Shown: positions 29,774 to 40,618, counted from the first letter of the stretch. The stretch: 64,000 nucleotides of DNA from Haemophilus haemolyticus (GCF_003351405.1 NZ_CP031240.1:1426001-1490000); one strand, 5' to 3'. Notes: generated from the letters alone by a model not told the origin. Program-made: numbers and translations.

Positions 29774-29802
29774 ATTATAGAGTATCCTGCTTTTCAAAGC
29801 AA
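29774..29802 (-). promoter_or_regulatory. rplY promoter
   Basis: Minus strand TTGCTT (29797-29802), 17-nt spacer, perfect TATAAT (29774-29779). Start near 29767. Confidence 0.65.
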
Positions 29803-29887
29803 ACTTTTTCTAGGTTTTTTACCCTGAAAAGATTAGAATGTTTAGCAATTTTTTACGATATTCATTAAAAAATAAAGTAGGAAGATT

Positions 29888-30484
29888 ATGGAATTTCTGA
29901 TTGGATTTTTTACTGATTACGGCTATTGGGCTGTTCTTTTTGTTTTAATTATTTGCGGATTTGGTGTGCCGATTCCTGAAGATATTACGTTAGTTTCTGG
30001 TGGTGTGATTGCGGGGCTTTATCCAGAAAGCGTTAATTCACATTTAATGTTGCTAGTCAGTATGATTGGTGTACTTGCTGGCGATTCGACCATGTATTGG
30101 CTTGGTCGTATTTATGGCACAAAAATTTTACGTTTTCGCCCAATGCGTAAAATCGTGACATTACAACGTTTAAGAATGGTGCGTGAAAAATTTAGTCAAT
30201 ATGGCAACCGTGTGTTATTTGTCGCACGTTTTTTACCCGGCTTGCGTGCTCCAATTTATATGGTCTCTGGTATTACTCGCCGTGTAAGTTACACACGCTT
30301 TGTCTTAATTGATTTCTGTGCTGCCATTATTTCTGTGCCAATTTGGGTTTATTTAGGCGAATTTGGCGCAAAAAATTTAGACTGGTTACATGCTCAAATT
30401 GAAAAAGGTCAAATGGTGATTTATGTGCTTATCGCTTTACTTGCCCTATTCCTGTTCTGGAAATGGAAAAAATCGAAAAAATAA
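29888..30484 (+). CDS. DedA-family (VTT domain) membrane protein
   Basis: A 198-residue DedA protein with about four to five hydrophobic segments. Family motifs are FGVPIPEDITLVSGG near residues 25-39 and FVARFLPGLRAPIYMVSG near 110-127. DedA proteins are needed for membrane homeostasis, and some recycle undecaprenyl phosphate or scramble phospholipids; which applies here is open. It is monocistronic, with a bidirectional terminator behind it. Confidence 0.88.
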   Translation: MEFLIGFFTDYGYWAVLFVLIICGFGVPIPEDITLVSGGVIAGLYPESVNSHLMLLVSMIGVLAGDSTMYWLGRIYGTKILRFRPMRKIVTLQRLRMVREKFSQYGNRVLFVARFLPGLRAPIYMVSGITRRVSYTRFVLIDFCAAIISVPIWVYLGEFGAKNLDWLHAQIEKGQMVIYVLIALLALFLFWKWKKSKK

Positions 30485-30499
30485 ACGAAGTCATCAAAC

Positions 30500-30543
30500 A
30501 AAAGAGCGGTTAAAAAATTCTGTGTTTTTTAACCGCTCTTTTT
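30500..30543. terminator. Bidirectional terminator, dedA-like gene / ribE
   Basis: AAAGAGCGGTTAAAAAA / TTTTTTAACCGCTCTTT stem with a 7-nt loop. The core resembles an uptake signal (AAGAGCGGT) with one changed base in both arms. Confidence 0.85.
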
Positions 30544-30554
30544 ATTTCAATAGA

Positions 30555-31169
30555 CTATAAATTTCTTGCTTTTAGATAATTTTCCACAGTATCCACAATG
30601 GCTTGTGTTTGTGGATCTATTTCAATATTCACAATATCGCCCACTTTACGTTGCCCCATTAAGGTTCGTTGCAAAGTTTCAGGAATTAAATTCACACAAA
30701 ATTGTGAACCTTTTACTTCACCAATAGTGAGGCTAATACCATCTACCGCAGCAAATCCTTTCGTTAAAATATATTTCATTACATCTGTGCTTGGCAGCTC
30801 AAACCAAATTTGTCGGTTATTTTCACTGGCGATAATGTTTGAAATTTTTGCGGTGCAATACACATGGCCAGATAACAAATGCCCGCCAATTTCGGTTCCC
30901 ATTTGCATGGCTCGTTCAATATTCACATTGTCGCCCACTTTCAACAAGCCAAGATTCGTAATTCTTAAGGTTTCTTGCATGAGATCAAAGCTAACGAGAT
31001 CGCCATTGACTTCAGTCACGGTTAAACATACACCGTTATTTGCCACCGATGCACCAATTTCTAGGTCTTTACGCATTTCAGGTGGTAATTTTACCACTTG
31101 TGTTCTAAAATTAGCCTTTTCTGTTATTGAATGAATAGGCGCAGTGCCTTGTACAATTCCGGTAAACAT
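30555..31169 (-). CDS. ribE: Riboflavin synthase, alpha subunit
   Basis: Dismutates two molecules of 6,7-dimethyl-8-ribityllumazine to riboflavin. Two lumazine-binding halves are visible: the N-terminal start MFTGIVQG with CLTV, and the second half with [14 protein letters not shown] and GISLTIGEV. Length of 204 residues is usual (E. coli 213). It is divergent from hmrM with a 42-base gap, and no FMN riboswitch is seen in that gap. Also named ribC in some genomes. Confidence 0.95.
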   Translation of the reverse strand: MFTGIVQGTAPIHSITEKANFRTQVVKLPPEMRKDLEIGASVANNGVCLTVTEVNGDLVSFDLMQETLRITNLGLLKVGDNVNIERAMQMGTEIGGHLLSGHVYCTAKISNIIASENNRQIWFELPSTDVMKYILTKGFAAVDGISLTIGEVKGSQFCVNLIPETLQRTLMGQRKVGDIVNIEIDPQTQAIVDTVENYLKARNL

Positions 31170-31211
31170 ATTTTCTCCTTTTCTAAAAATTTTTCTTAGT
31201 ATATCAAATTT

Positions 31212-32606
31212 ATGAATTTTCGTCTTTTATCCCAATATTGCGCTGATATTAAAAAATTAATTAAAATCTCTTTACCCATTTTGTTAGCGCAAATCGCACA
31301 AAACTCAATGGGATTAGCGGATACCATTATGGCTGGTCGAGTGAGTTCCACTGATATGGCAGCGATTTCGGTCGGCGCATCTATTTGGATGCCATTGGTG
31401 CTTTTCGGTCAAGGCTTATTATTGGCGCTGCCTCCGACCATTTCTTATTTAAACGGTTCAGGTCAACGCCATCGCATTGCCCATCAAGTTCGCCAAGGCA
31501 TTTGGCTTGTGTTAGGCGTGAGTATTCCTTTAGGTTTGCTGATTTATTTCTGTGAGATTCCGCTGGAATACATGCAAATGGAAAGCAAAATGTCAGATTT
31601 AGCACGTGATTATTTACATGCGATGTTGTGGGGATTGCCTGCTTATTTGATGCTGATTAATTTTCGTTGCTTAAATGATGGTATTGCCAAAACCAAACCA
31701 GCAATGGTCATTACCTTTTTAGGTTTACTGCTGAATATTCCGCTTAATTATATTTTTATTTATGGAAAATTTGGTATGCCTGCTTTTGGTGCGGTGGGCT
31801 GTGGTATTGCAACAGCCATTGTGAACTGGGCAATGTGCTTAATGATGATGTTCTATTCTTACACGAATGTTCAAGAACGCTCACTAAAAGTATTTAGCCA
31901 ATTAATTGAAATGCCGAATCCCAAAACACTTAAAAAACTACTGCGTTTAGGCTTACCCATCGCCATTGCACTTTGTTGTGAAGTGGCGTTATTTGCCCTC
32001 ACTTCGTTAATGCTTTCTCCGCTAGGCTCAACCATTGTGGCGAGCCATCAAATTACATTGAATACCAGCTCTTTCATTTTCATGTTCCCCCTGTCAATTG
32101 GTATGGCAACAACGATTTTAGTCGGACAAGCATTGGGGGCAGGTTCTCCACAAAATGCAAAAAAAATGAGCTATGCCGCATTATTATTAGGGCTAACGGT
32201 GACAATCATTACCTCATTAATTACGATTTTCTTCCGTTATGAAATTGCCTCTATTTTCGTAACTGATGAAATTGTCATCGCCATGGCGGCAAATTTATTA
32301 TTATTTGCCGCACTTTATCAATTTTCAGATACCGTTCAAATGGTGGTTGGCGGCATTTTACGGGGCTATAAAGATACTAAAGTTATTTTATACATTACCC
32401 TTTTCTCTTATTGGGTAATTGGTGTACCACTGGGTTATACGCTAGGTCGTACAGATTGGCTTGTGCCACACATTGATGCGAAAGGCTTCTGGATTGCCTT
32501 TGTGGTCTCACTCACTTTTGCGGCGATCTTACTTTCTTTGAGAATGAAAAAAATGCAAGCCATGAGCGATAACGCCATTTTACAACGTTTAGAAAAACTC
32601 AAATAA
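31212..32606 (+). CDS. hmrM: MATE-family multidrug efflux protein HmrM/NorM
   Basis: A 464-residue MATE transporter with twelve hydrophobic segments in two homologous halves. Diagnostic blocks are [19 protein letters not shown] at the first helix pair and [10 protein letters not shown] in the second half. The H. influenzae member has been described as a Na+-driven efflux pump for dyes and some drugs. It lies divergent from ribE, a neighbour relation also seen in E. coli (ribC-mdtK). sfsA follows after eight bases, so the two are likely cotranscribed. Confidence 0.93.
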   Translation: MNFRLLSQYCADIKKLIKISLPILLAQIAQNSMGLADTIMAGRVSSTDMAAISVGASIWMPLVLFGQGLLLALPPTISYLNGSGQRHRIAHQVRQGIWLVLGVSIPLGLLIYFCEIPLEYMQMESKMSDLARDYLHAMLWGLPAYLMLINFRCLNDGIAKTKPAMVITFLGLLLNIPLNYIFIYGKFGMPAFGAVGCGIATAIVNWAMCLMMMFYSYTNVQERSLKVFSQLIEMPNPKTLKKLLRLGLPIAIALCCEVALFALTSLMLSPLGSTIVASHQITLNTSSFIFMFPLSIGMATTILVGQALGAGSPQNAKKMSYAALLLGLTVTIITSLITIFFRYEIASIFVTDEIVIAMAANLLLFAALYQFSDTVQMVVGGILRGYKDTKVILYITLFSYWVIGVPLGYTLGRTDWLVPHIDAKGFWIAFVVSLTFAAILLSLRMKKMQAMSDNAILQRLEKLK

Positions 32607-32614
32607 GGAACTTT

Positions 32615-33331
32615 ATGCAACTTCCAGCTTTACAATCGGCGACATTAATTCGTCGTTACAAACGCTTTCTTGCGGATATTGAACTGCCAACTGGTGATGT
32701 TATGACAATTCATTGCGCCAATACAGGCGCGATGACGGGCTGCGGTGAAAAAGGCGACACAATTTGGTATTCACATTCCGATAGCCAAACCCGAAAATAT
32801 CCCCATTCTTGGGAGCTCACTCAACTTGAAAACGGGCAACTTTGTTGTATCAATACGCATCGTTCTAATCAGCTTGTCTTTGAAGCACTGCAAAATAAGC
32901 AAATCAAAGAACTAGCAATGTATAACGAAATTTATCCAGAAGTGAAATACGGCGAAGAAAATAGCCGAATTGATTTCTTACTAAAAGGCGAGGGTTTGCC
33001 TGATTGTTATGTAGAAGTGAAATCAATCACGCTTGTAAAAGGAAATTTAGGCATGTTCCCCGATGCAGTGACTACGCGTGGGCAAAAACATGTCCGAGAA
33101 TTGTTGACAATGAAAAAACAAGGTCATCGCGCAGTGGTAATATTTGCTGGGTTACATAATGGTTTTGATCGTTTTAAAATCGCAGAATATATCGACCCCG
33201 AATATGATCGCTTATTAAAAGAAGCAATGGAACAAGGTGTTGAAGCCTATGCTTATGCGGGTAAATTTGAAATTTCTGATGGAATTCCTACCGCACTTTC
33301 CTTAACAGAATCGGTTCCTTATATAAAATAA
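32615..33331 (+). CDS. sfsA: Sugar fermentation stimulation protein SfsA
   Basis: SfsA family, 238 residues. Family features are [20 protein letters not shown] near residues 31-50, the acidic and lysine pattern [14 protein letters not shown] ... [10 protein letters not shown], and a PD-(D/E)XK-like core D-EVK. SfsA was named for a maltose effect in E. coli and is thought to be a nucleic-acid-binding or nuclease protein. An AAGGA ribosome site lies seven bases before the ATG. Confidence 0.93.
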   Translation: MQLPALQSATLIRRYKRFLADIELPTGDVMTIHCANTGAMTGCGEKGDTIWYSHSDSQTRKYPHSWELTQLENGQLCCINTHRSNQLVFEALQNKQIKELAMYNEIYPEVKYGEENSRIDFLLKGEGLPDCYVEVKSITLVKGNLGMFPDAVTTRGQKHVRELLTMKKQGHRAVVIFAGLHNGFDRFKIAEYIDPEYDRLLKEAMEQGVEAYAYAGKFEISDGIPTALSLTESVPYIK

Positions 33332-33361
33332 TATTTTTTGAGAATTATTTTTATTTAGTTA

Positions 33362-33390
33362 TTGACAAGGTTATTGATAACAATTATCAT
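33362..33390 (+). promoter_or_regulatory. Strong promoter overlapped by a Fur box
   Basis: TTGACA, a 17-nt spacer and TATCAT. Positions 33375-33389 read TGATAAC-A-ATTATCA, a 7-1-7 Fur palindrome with one changed base, covering the spacer and -10. Iron-loaded Fur should block this promoter. The first gene downstream, tyrS, has its own promoter and is separated by a terminator. Confidence 0.85.
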
Positions 33391-33396
33391 CTAACC

Positions 33397-33466
33397 ATTC
33401 CAACAACAATATTAGATAATCACTCCAACATTCCCGCCTATTTCCCCACAAATAGGCGTTTTTTTT
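33397..33466 (+). ncRNA. Candidate Fur-repressed small RNA (RyhB/HrrF-like role)
   Basis: From the predicted start near 33397 the transcript runs about 70 bases to a strong terminator (CGCCTATTT / AAATAGGCG, then eight Ts). It has no ATG. The 5' part is unstructured and rich in CCAACA and CAACAAC runs, as expected for an Hfq-dependent regulator. H. influenzae has a Fur-regulated small RNA named HrrF; this may be it, but I cannot confirm the map position from memory. Confidence 0.75.
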
Positions 33467-33467
33467 A

Positions 33468-33495
33468 TTCACAAATCGCCAAGAATCCCTATAAT
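33468..33495 (+). promoter_or_regulatory. tyrS promoter
   Basis: TTCACA (33468-33473), 16-nt spacer, perfect TATAAT (33490-33495), directly behind the small RNA terminator. Confidence 0.7.
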
Positions 33496-33529
33496 AAAAC
33501 CTTTTAAAAAACATAATTAGGAAATAATA

Positions 33530-34717
33530 ATGACTGACATTAATACCGTTCTCGCGGAACTAAAGCGCGGTACTGATGAAATCCTTTCAGAAGCGGATTT
33601 AATCGAAAAACTGAAAGAAAATCGCCCATTAAAAGTAAAATTAGGCGCCGATCCAACCGCACCAGATATTCATTTAGGGCATACCGTTGTATTAAACAAA
33701 CTGCGTCAATTTCAACAACTCGGTCATGAAGTCTATTTCTTAATTGGTGATTTCACTGGAATGGTAGGCGATCCATCAGGTAAAAATGCAACGCGTCCTC
33801 CACTCAGCCGTGAAGATGTATTGCGCAATGCGGAAACCTATAAAGAGCAAATTTATAAAATTCTCGATCCACAAAAAACCAAAATCGTCTTCAACTCTGA
33901 ATGGTTAAGCAAACTTGGTACAGAAGGTATGATTCGTCTTGCAAGCAACTACACCGTTGCGCGTATGCTTGAACGTGACGACTTCAAAAAACGCTTTGGA
34001 AATAACCAACCTATTGCAATCCACGAATTTATTTATCCATTACTGCAAGGCTACGATTCTGTTGCATTAGATGCAGATGTAGAACTAGGCGGTACAGACC
34101 AAAAATTCAACTTGCTTGTTGGTCGTGAATTACAAAAATCAGCAGGCAAAAAACCACAGGTTGCGATTACACTTCCATTACTCGTTGGTTTAGACGGCGA
34201 GAAAAAAATGTCCAAATCACTTGGCAACTATATCGGTGTAACAGAAGCACCAAACGATATGTTCGGTAAAGTTATGTCTATTTCAGATGAACTCATGTGG
34301 GATTGGTATAACCTTCTTTCATTCCGTCCATTAAGTGAAATTGCACAATTAAAATCGGAAGTAGAAAACGGCAAAAATCCTCGTGATGTAAAAATCTTAC
34401 TGGCAAAAGAATTAATTGCACGTTTCCACAATGAAGATGCGGCAAATGCAGCAGAACAAGAATTCATTAATCGTTTCCAAAAAGGCGCAATGCCTGATGA
34501 AATGCCTGAATTTACGTTCTCTGGCGAAATGGGTTTAGCCACCTTATTAAAAGAAGCAGGTCTTGTTCCTTCGACTTCAGAAGCAATTCGCTCTGCTCAA
34601 CAAGGCGGTGTAAAAATCAATGGTGAAAAAGTCGATAACGTAAAAGACAATGCACCGAAAGGTACAAATGTTTACCAAGTGGGTAAACGAAAATTTGCGC
34701 GTGTAACCGTTGAATAA
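33530..34717 (+). CDS. tyrS: Tyrosyl-tRNA synthetase
   Basis: Class I synthetase of 395 residues. The HIGH motif is HLGH at 48-51 in [16 protein letters not shown], and KMSKS lies near 226-230. An S4-type RNA-binding domain forms the C terminus (about 333-395, [17 protein letters not shown]). A TTAGGAAATAATA ribosome site precedes the ATG. It is monocistronic, with an uptake-signal-pair terminator behind it. Confidence 0.96.
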   Translation: MTDINTVLAELKRGTDEILSEADLIEKLKENRPLKVKLGADPTAPDIHLGHTVVLNKLRQFQQLGHEVYFLIGDFTGMVGDPSGKNATRPPLSREDVLRNAETYKEQIYKILDPQKTKIVFNSEWLSKLGTEGMIRLASNYTVARMLERDDFKKRFGNNQPIAIHEFIYPLLQGYDSVALDADVELGGTDQKFNLLVGRELQKSAGKKPQVAITLPLLVGLDGEKKMSKSLGNYIGVTEAPNDMFGKVMSISDELMWDWYNLLSFRPLSEIAQLKSEVENGKNPRDVKILLAKELIARFHNEDAANAAEQEFINRFQKGAMPDEMPEFTFSGEMGLATLLKEAGLVPSTSEAIRSAQQGGVKINGEKVDNVKDNAPKGTNVYQVGKRKFARVTVE

Positions 34718-34744
34718 AGTAGATACAGCTAAATAGAGTAAATA

Positions 34745-34787
34745 AAAAATACCGCACTTAGAGGACATTCAAAGTGCGGTATTTTTT
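34745..34787. terminator. Uptake-signal-pair terminator between tyrS and prs
   Basis: AAAAATACCGCACTT / AAGTGCGGTATTTTT stem with a 12-nt loop and T runs on both strands. Confidence 0.85.
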
Positions 34788-34801
34788 ATTGAAATTTTAA
34801 T

Positions 34802-35749
34802 TTAGTTAAACATCGCAGAAATAGACTCTTCGTTGCTAATACGACGAATGGCTTCTGCTAGCATGGAAGAAAGGGTAAGCACGCGAACTTTGCCGATAGC
34901 TTTCATTTCTTCTGATAGTGGAATGGTGTCAGTCACAACAATCTCATCAATAGCATCGCTGGCCAAGTTTTTGGCTGCTGTACCAGAGAAAACTGCGTGA
35001 GTGGCGTAAGCAAATACACGTTTTGCACCGCGTTCTTTTAATGCTTCAGCCGCTTTGCAAAGTGTACCGCCAGTATCAATCATATCATCTACTAAAATAC
35101 AATCGCGACCTGCTACATCACCGATAATATGCATCACTTGCGCTACGTTTGCGCGTGGACGACGTTTGTCAATGATAGCCATATCGGTATCGTTTAATAA
35201 TTTAGCGACAGCACGAGCACGTACAACACCACCAATATCTGGAGAAACAACAATTGGATTTTCAAGATCAGATTTTTTCAAAATATCGTGAATTAAAACT
35301 GGAGAACCAAATACGTTGTCTACTGGAATATCAAAGAAACCTTGGATTTGTTCTGCGTGTAGGTCGCAGGTTAAGACACGGTCAATACCAACAGTTGAAA
35401 GTAAATCTGCCACAACTTTAGCGGTAATTGGTACACGAGCCGAACGAACACGACGATCTTGGCGAGCATAGCCGAAATAAGGAATCACGGCAGTAATACG
35501 ACCAGCAGATGCTCGACGTAATGCATCTACCATTACAATCAATTCCATCAAGTTATCATTGGTTGGCGCACAAGTTGATTGGATGATAAATACATCCGCA
35601 CCACGCACATTTTCATTGATTTGAACTTGGATTTCACCATCGCTGAAACGTGCGACCGTAGCATCGCCTAGAGAAATATATAAACGTTCAGAAATACGTT
35701 TTGCAAGTTCAGGTGTTGCATTACCCGCGAAGAGTTTAATGTCAGGCAT
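34802..35749 (-). CDS. prs: Ribose-phosphate pyrophosphokinase
   Basis: Makes PRPP from ribose-5-phosphate and ATP for nucleotide, histidine and NAD synthesis. Features: flexible-loop block [20 protein letters not shown], metal-binding [17 protein letters not shown], and the PRPP-binding loop [13 protein letters not shown]. At 315 residues it equals E. coli Prs. It starts one base after the ispE stop codon, as in the lolB-ispE-prs order found in E. coli. Confidence 0.97.
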   Translation of the reverse strand: MPDIKLFAGNATPELAKRISERLYISLGDATVARFSDGEIQVQINENVRGADVFIIQSTCAPTNDNLMELIVMVDALRRASAGRITAVIPYFGYARQDRRVRSARVPITAKVVADLLSTVGIDRVLTCDLHAEQIQGFFDIPVDNVFGSPVLIHDILKKSDLENPIVVSPDIGGVVRARAVAKLLNDTDMAIIDKRRPRANVAQVMHIIGDVAGRDCILVDDMIDTGGTLCKAAEALKERGAKRVFAYATHAVFSGTAAKNLASDAIDEIVVTDTIPLSEEMKAIGKVRVLTLSSMLAEAIRRISNEESISAMFN

Positions 35750-35750
35750 T

Positions 35751-36704
35751 TTATAAAACCTCAGGTTTAGATTGTCGATGAGTATAAGTTGATGATAGCT
35801 GCTTCAACATTGCGTGCAAGGGAGAAACATTGAGTCCTTTAGCGACGAAACCAGAAAATTCTTCTGGTTTTTGTCTAAATACCGCTTGTGCCTCTGCTCC
35901 ATGATCAAATTCAGCAAAAACACATGCTCCCGTTCCTGTTAATCTTGCCGGCGCATATTGTAGCAACCAGTTTAGCGCTTTTTCAACGTTTGAATAATGA
36001 TTTATCACAACTTTTTCGCAATCGTTTACATAAGATTCGCTCAAAAGTTGTTCAAGGGATTTTTTCGGTGTATTACGTGGTAAATTTGGATCTTGAAATA
36101 TCACAGCCGTCGATATTGAATCATCGGGTTTTAATACAACAAACCATTTTTCGGCAGGTTCACAATAAGTGATTTTTTCCCCGACACCTTCAGCAAAAGC
36201 TGCGTGCCCATGTACAAATATTGGCACATCTGCGCCTAATGCTAATCCTAATTTTGCTAGTTCATCAATGGATAAATTAGCTTGCCATAAATAATTTAAC
36301 GCGACTAATGCGGTTGCTGCATTGGATGAACCACCACCAACACCGCCTCCCATAGGAAGAATTTTATCTAAATGAATATTTGCACCCAATTGAATATTGG
36401 CTTTTTCTTGTAAAAGTTTTGCAGCTCGATAAATTAGATTATCTTCTGTTTTTAGATTTGGAATTTCTGGCGTTAAAACAATTTGATTATCTTCTTCACG
36501 GATACTCATTTCTAACCAATCGCCGAAATCTAAAAATTGGAAAAGTGTTTGTAATTCATGATAGCCGTTCGGCAATTTTCCGTTGATATAAAGAAATAAA
36601 TTCAGTTTGGCTGGGCTAGGGAAACGCAATGGCTTCCCATTTGATTGTGTTGTATTTTGACAAAGTGCGGTAGAAAATTGATGTGATTTCATTAATGTAT
36701 TCAT
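35751..36704 (-). CDS. ispE: 4-diphosphocytidyl-2-C-methylerythritol kinase
   Basis: GHMP kinase of the MEP isoprenoid pathway. The ATP-binding glycine loop is [18 protein letters not shown] and the N-terminal block is [15 protein letters not shown]. Start choice: I use the ATG at 36704, which overlaps the lolB stop as TAATG (317 residues). A later Met (MKSHQFSTA) would give 313 and an earlier in-frame codon 321. The N-terminal 24 residues before PSPAKLN are longer than in E. coli. Confidence 0.93.
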   Translation of the reverse strand: MNTLMKSHQFSTALCQNTTQSNGKPLRFPSPAKLNLFLYINGKLPNGYHELQTLFQFLDFGDWLEMSIREEDNQIVLTPEIPNLKTEDNLIYRAAKLLQEKANIQLGANIHLDKILPMGGGVGGGSSNAATALVALNYLWQANLSIDELAKLGLALGADVPIFVHGHAAFAEGVGEKITYCEPAEKWFVVLKPDDSISTAVIFQDPNLPRNTPKKSLEQLLSESYVNDCEKVVINHYSNVEKALNWLLQYAPARLTGTGACVFAEFDHGAEAQAVFRQKPEEFSGFVAKGLNVSPLHAMLKQLSSTYTHRQSKPEVL

Positions 36705-37333
36705 TAGTAAATCCACTCATCCACGCGAATTTTTAGAGTTTGTTTCGTGCTGTCATTTTTTAGCAAAATATTTTCAGGCATCGAATTATTTGAGTGATAA
36801 GTTAGATAATCTGCTGTCCATTGAGAACCATCCACATGATAAGTAAATGCGCCAAGTAAATGGTTGGTACCCACTTGATAATCCGCATTTATTGCCGGTT
36901 GGCCTTTCAACCAATAAGCTAAATGTTCTAATGGCACATCCATTCCAATGATCTCTTGTAATAATAGTTTGGCATCGGCTGCAGATTGTTGATTGCCGTT
37001 GTTATCGGAAATTGTCATCCCACTTTGATGCATTTGAATCCAAAGGGTAGATTTACTGATTAAAGAATAGAGTTTTAGCGTATAAGATTTTGGATTTTGG
37101 TATTGCCATTCAAAGCGACTAGAAAAACGTTCTGTTGGACTGATATAACCAATTTGTCCTTTGGTTTGATAGGATTGAATTTTTTGAATCTTTTGTAAAT
37201 GTTGTTGCCATGCGGCGTCAGTTTTATCAATGTATTGTACGTTAACTGGACGTTCAGCATCTATCGTACAGGCTGTAAGTATGTTGGTTACAAAAAGTGC
37301 GGTGAGAAATTTAAACGTTTTCATATTATTCAT
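36704..37333 (-). CDS. lolB: Outer-membrane lipoprotein insertion protein LolB
   Basis: Receives lipoproteins from LolA and inserts them into the outer membrane. Hydrophobic segment and lipobox ILTAC are at the N terminus, with Cys after residue 18. I start at the ATG at 37333 (MNNMKTFKF, 209 residues); MKTFKF at 37324 is possible, and the reading frame also has a TTG upstream. The LolA/LolB beta-barrel fold region contains [17 protein letters not shown]. Its stop overlaps ispE. Confidence 0.92.
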   Translation of the reverse strand: MNNMKTFKFLTALFVTNILTACTIDAERPVNVQYIDKTDAAWQQHLQKIQKIQSYQTKGQIGYISPTERFSSRFEWQYQNPKSYTLKLYSLISKSTLWIQMHQSGMTISDNNGNQQSAADAKLLLQEIIGMDVPLEHLAYWLKGQPAINADYQVGTNHLLGAFTYHVDGSQWTADYLTYHSNNSMPENILLKNDSTKQTLKIRVDEWIY

Positions 37334-37395
37334 CAAGTTAATAAGCTTGCGTATTTTAAGGATTTAGTTGAACTGAGTAAAGTTACTTTTATTTG

Positions 37396-38646
37396 TTAAT
37401 TTTTGGGATAATTTGCTTTTGTTTGTTTAACCGCTAAGATTCTTCGTTTCGTCAATTCATTTCTGATTTCTTGTTTCTCAAATCCATCTGCAATAACTTG
37501 CTGTACATCTACTTCATTTGCCGCTTGTAATAATTGATTAATGTAATCTATTTGTGGATAGTCTTTATTTTCAAAACCTGTTCTACCTCGAGTATCAGCT
37601 AGACATACTTGTAGAAATTCTTGAAAGCGTTGTAGTTTTCTCCACACATCAAAACGATTAAACAGCGTTATGACGGTTTCAGCTCGAAGCTCAAAGGCTT
37701 TATGAATATGCGTGTGAAATTCACAAGTCAGTTCTGCAAGTTCTTGAAAATAACTTGGAACCTTCAAGCGTTTGCATAATGATCTAGTCGGTTTTATGCC
37801 AGCTTGTTCATGCCCATAATGATGAGGAAGAATATTTTGAGGTGTAAGAGCCTTGCCAAGATCATGACAAATTGCTGCAAAATGGACCGCACTTTTGTTT
37901 AGGATAGGATTATTTTCAGTCAAATTAACCGCTTGTTTTAATACCAACATGGTATGAATAAAACTATCCACTTCTGGATGATGTTTTACAGGATTGGGCA
38001 CACCATAAAGGGCATCGATTTCAGAAAATAAAACTTTTAATGCGCCTGTTTTATGTAAGGTTTCAAAATAAATTTCAGGATTTTTTTCGTTTAAGGCTTT
38101 TTCTGTTTCTAGCCAAACTCGCTCGGCGGTGAGATGTTGTAATTCTCCCGATTGGGCAAGTTCTGCCATTAGGGATAGCGTTTCCGATGCGATTTTAAAA
38201 CCGAGTGAATGATAACGGGCTACAAAGCGTGCCACACGCAATACACGTAAAGGGTCTTCTGAAAAAGCAGGAGAAATATGGCGTAAAATTCGATTTTCTA
38301 AATCTTGTTTTCCGCCATAAGGATCGATAATTTCACCGTCTTCACTTTGAGCCATGGCGTTAATAGTGAGATCTCGTCGAATTAAATCTTGTTCTAATGT
38401 AATTGTTGGGGAGAAATCACAAATAAAGCCAGTGTAACCTGCGCTAGATTTACGTTCTGTTCGGGCGAGCGCATATTCTTCTTTTGTTTTAGGATTGAGA
38501 AAAACTGGAAAATCTTTGCCTACTTGTTGATAACCGAGAGAGAGTAGCGTAGCGGGAGTTGCGCCTACCACAATCCAATCACGATCTTTTACTGGTAAAC
38601 CCAATAATTGATCGCGAACAGCCCCACCAACCAAATAAACTTTCAT
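37396..38646 (-). CDS. cca: CCA-adding tRNA nucleotidyltransferase
   Basis: Builds or repairs the 3' CCA of tRNAs. Class II nucleotidyltransferase motifs: [10 protein letters not shown] (residues 7-16), the acidic DRDW, the [10 protein letters not shown] block, and [12 protein letters not shown]. An HD phosphohydrolase domain follows with [15 protein letters not shown]. At 416 residues it matches the E. coli type (412). It starts six bases after the upstream SH3-domain gene stops, a pairing also seen in E. coli (ygiM-cca). Confidence 0.96.
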   Translation of the reverse strand: MKVYLVGGAVRDQLLGLPVKDRDWIVVGATPATLLSLGYQQVGKDFPVFLNPKTKEEYALARTERKSSAGYTGFICDFSPTITLEQDLIRRDLTINAMAQSEDGEIIDPYGGKQDLENRILRHISPAFSEDPLRVLRVARFVARYHSLGFKIASETLSLMAELAQSGELQHLTAERVWLETEKALNEKNPEIYFETLHKTGALKVLFSEIDALYGVPNPVKHHPEVDSFIHTMLVLKQAVNLTENNPILNKSAVHFAAICHDLGKALTPQNILPHHYGHEQAGIKPTRSLCKRLKVPSYFQELAELTCEFHTHIHKAFELRAETVITLFNRFDVWRKLQRFQEFLQVCLADTRGRTGFENKDYPQIDYINQLLQAANEVDVQQVIADGFEKQEIRNELTKRRILAVKQTKANYPKN

Positions 38647-38652
38647 TCGTGA

Positions 38653-39264
38653 TTATGCCCAACCATCACGACGGCGACGTTTTGGTAATACATAAGGAAT
38701 GAGTAAACCGAAGAGTAAGCCTACGCCCAACACTGAACCGCCATAAATAAACCATTGGATCGCAATTTCTCGTTTACCTGCATCAAGCATCGCTTCTAAA
38801 TCACGATTTTTATTTTTGGTCATTTCAAGTTCACGTTTCAATTGTGAATTTTGTTCTAAAAGATCCGCACTTTGTTGCTCAGCTTGTTTGGTTCGACGTT
38901 GCATTTCTACGGTACGTTGTTGCCAATCACCATCTAAACGACTAAGTTTTAAGGTTAATTCTTGAACTTGAGCTTTTAATTTTGGATTTTCTTCTTTACT
39001 ACTTGGCGTGTTGCTTAAGTCTGAATTTAAAATCCAAGCTTCACGATTTTTATTGTCGCGAATGAGTGTGTATTTACCTTGGCGATCTAATACATTCACC
39101 GCTTCACCCGCTTGAATTGAACCTGCAATTTTAAATTGTTCACCGGCGCCACGGCGTAAGAACGTACTGAGATTTTCAGTAACATATTGCGTTTCTGCAT
39201 GAGCAGTTGCAATACCTGTACCAAGTAAAGCGCAAGATAAAAGTGTATTGTAGATTTTTTTCAT
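38653..39264 (-). CDS. YgiM-like SH3-domain protein, membrane-anchored
   Basis: A 203-residue protein: signal peptide (1-23, ending AHA), bacterial SH3 domain (about 25-82, with YVTENLSTFLRRGAGEQFKI), a charged coiled coil (about 92-165), and a C-terminal membrane helix (about 170-190) before the basic tail PKRRRRDGWA. The layout is that of the TIGR04211/YgiM family. SH3b domains often bind cell-wall peptides. Function unproven. First gene of a ygiM-cca transcript. Confidence 0.88.
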   Translation of the reverse strand: MKKIYNTLLSCALLGTGIATAHAETQYVTENLSTFLRRGAGEQFKIAGSIQAGEAVNVLDRQGKYTLIRDNKNREAWILNSDLSNTPSSKEENPKLKAQVQELTLKLSRLDGDWQQRTVEMQRRTKQAEQQSADLLEQNSQLKRELEMTKNKNRDLEAMLDAGKREIAIQWFIYGGSVLGVGLLFGLLIPYVLPKRRRRDGWA

Positions 39265-39285
39265 GCTTTCTCCTTAAAAATAAAA

Positions 39286-39325
39286 ACAACAAAAGTGCGG
39301 CTAAATAAACCGCACTTTTTGTTGC
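39286..39325 (-). terminator. Uptake-signal-pair terminator of the phosphate transporter gene
   Basis: AAAAGTGCGG / CCGCACTTTT arms with a 9-nt loop and flanking CAACA/TGTTG pairing; T runs on the minus strand. Confidence 0.75.
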
Positions 39326-39331
39326 AATAAA

Positions 39332-40594
39332 TTAATTAAACACCGCACGCAGTAAATAGAAGATAATAATTGAGAAGAATGCGCCGGCTGGTAAAGTGAT
39401 TATCCAAGAACTAATGATGTTTCGGATAACCGTTAAATTGAGTGCTGCGATACCGCGAGCAAAACCGATACCCAAAATTGCTCCAACAAGTGTTTGTGTT
39501 GTTGAGATGGGCAAGCCTGTACCAGATGCAACTACAACAGTCATCGCAGTGGCAAATTGAGCGGCAAAGCCACGGCTTGGCGTTAAATCGGTGATCCCAG
39601 ATCCAACAGTCGCCATTACTTTTTGTCCCATAGTAATTAAGCCTACAGCAATACCTAATGCGCCTAATGGTAAAATCCACCAAGTTAAGGCTCCGCCTGA
39701 AATAATTTTACCGCCTTGTTCTACGATTGATACAACCGCTGAAAGTGGGCCAATTGCATTGGCTACATCATTCGAACCATGAGCGAAAGCCATGGCACAA
39801 GCTGTTAATAACATTAAAATGCTGAAGATTTTTTCCACTGCACCAAAAGTACCTTTGCTTGCAGATTGGGTGAATGTTTTGCTTTTAAAGTAGAAATGGA
39901 AAAACAGCATGCCTACAAGGCTAATGACAAGTGAAATGACTAAAGTTTCTTTATTGGAAAGATTTAAACCAACATGTTTTAAACCTTTTGTCATGGTTAC
40001 GATACATAGAACAAATACGGTTATCCCCATGTAGTAAGGACCATATTTTTGTGCATTTTTCAGTGGATGTTCGGTATCAAAAATAAGTTTTTGCGTACTT
40101 GCAAAGATGGCATAAGCCAAAATCCCTGCAATGACGGGCGTGATGAACCAGCTACCAACGATGCTACCAATATTTGACCAATCCACTGCGCCAGGGCCAA
40201 TCGTAATACATGCAAATCCAATAATTGCACCGATGATAGTGTGAGTACCTGAAACCGGCCAACCCATTTTCGTTGCGATAAATAACCAAGCGCCAGATGC
40301 AAATAAAGCAGAAAGCATACCCAGTGCCAAAATATCGGGCGTATCAACAAATTGCATTGGATCGATTACGCCACTTTTAATTGTTTCTGTTACTTCACCA
40401 CCGGCTAGATATGCGCCAGTAGATTCAAAAATTAACGCGATAATAATTGCTTGTTTGGCTGTTATAGTACCAGATCCTACAGATGTACCCATTGAGTTTG
40501 AAACATCATTGGCTCCAATACCGAAAGCCATAAAAAAGCCGAAGGCTGCTGTAATCCACACCAACCATGAACCATATTGACTAATAACTTCCAT
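39332..40594 (-). CDS. pit: PiT-family inorganic phosphate transporter
   Basis: A 420-residue member of the PHO4/PiT family with about ten membrane helices and the characteristic inverted repeat: GIGANDVSNSMGTSVGSGT near residues 26-44 and AHGSNDVANAIGPLS in the second half. By family it carries metal-phosphate or phosphate with H+ or Na+. It is shorter than E. coli PitA (499) because the central loop is reduced. It is translated 24 bases after the DUF47 gene, a common pairing. Confidence 0.92.
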   Translation of the reverse strand: MEVISQYGSWLVWITAAFGFFMAFGIGANDVSNSMGTSVGSGTITAKQAIIIALIFESTGAYLAGGEVTETIKSGVIDPMQFVDTPDILALGMLSALFASGAWLFIATKMGWPVSGTHTIIGAIIGFACITIGPGAVDWSNIGSIVGSWFITPVIAGILAYAIFASTQKLIFDTEHPLKNAQKYGPYYMGITVFVLCIVTMTKGLKHVGLNLSNKETLVISLVISLVGMLFFHFYFKSKTFTQSASKGTFGAVEKIFSILMLLTACAMAFAHGSNDVANAIGPLSAVVSIVEQGGKIISGGALTWWILPLGALGIAVGLITMGQKVMATVGSGITDLTPSRGFAAQFATAMTVVVASGTGLPISTTQTLVGAILGIGFARGIAALNLTVIRNIISSWIITLPAGAFFSIIIFYLLRAVFN

Positions 40595-40618
40595 AGTTAA
40601 TTTCCTATGTTTTGTTGA

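Noticed and set aside
30598..31134. 178-codon frame on the plus strand over ribE
   Set aside because: It lies opposite a clear riboflavin synthase and has no family features.
31170..31211. FMN riboswitch for ribE
   Set aside because: The divergent gap is only 42 bases, too short for the aptamer.
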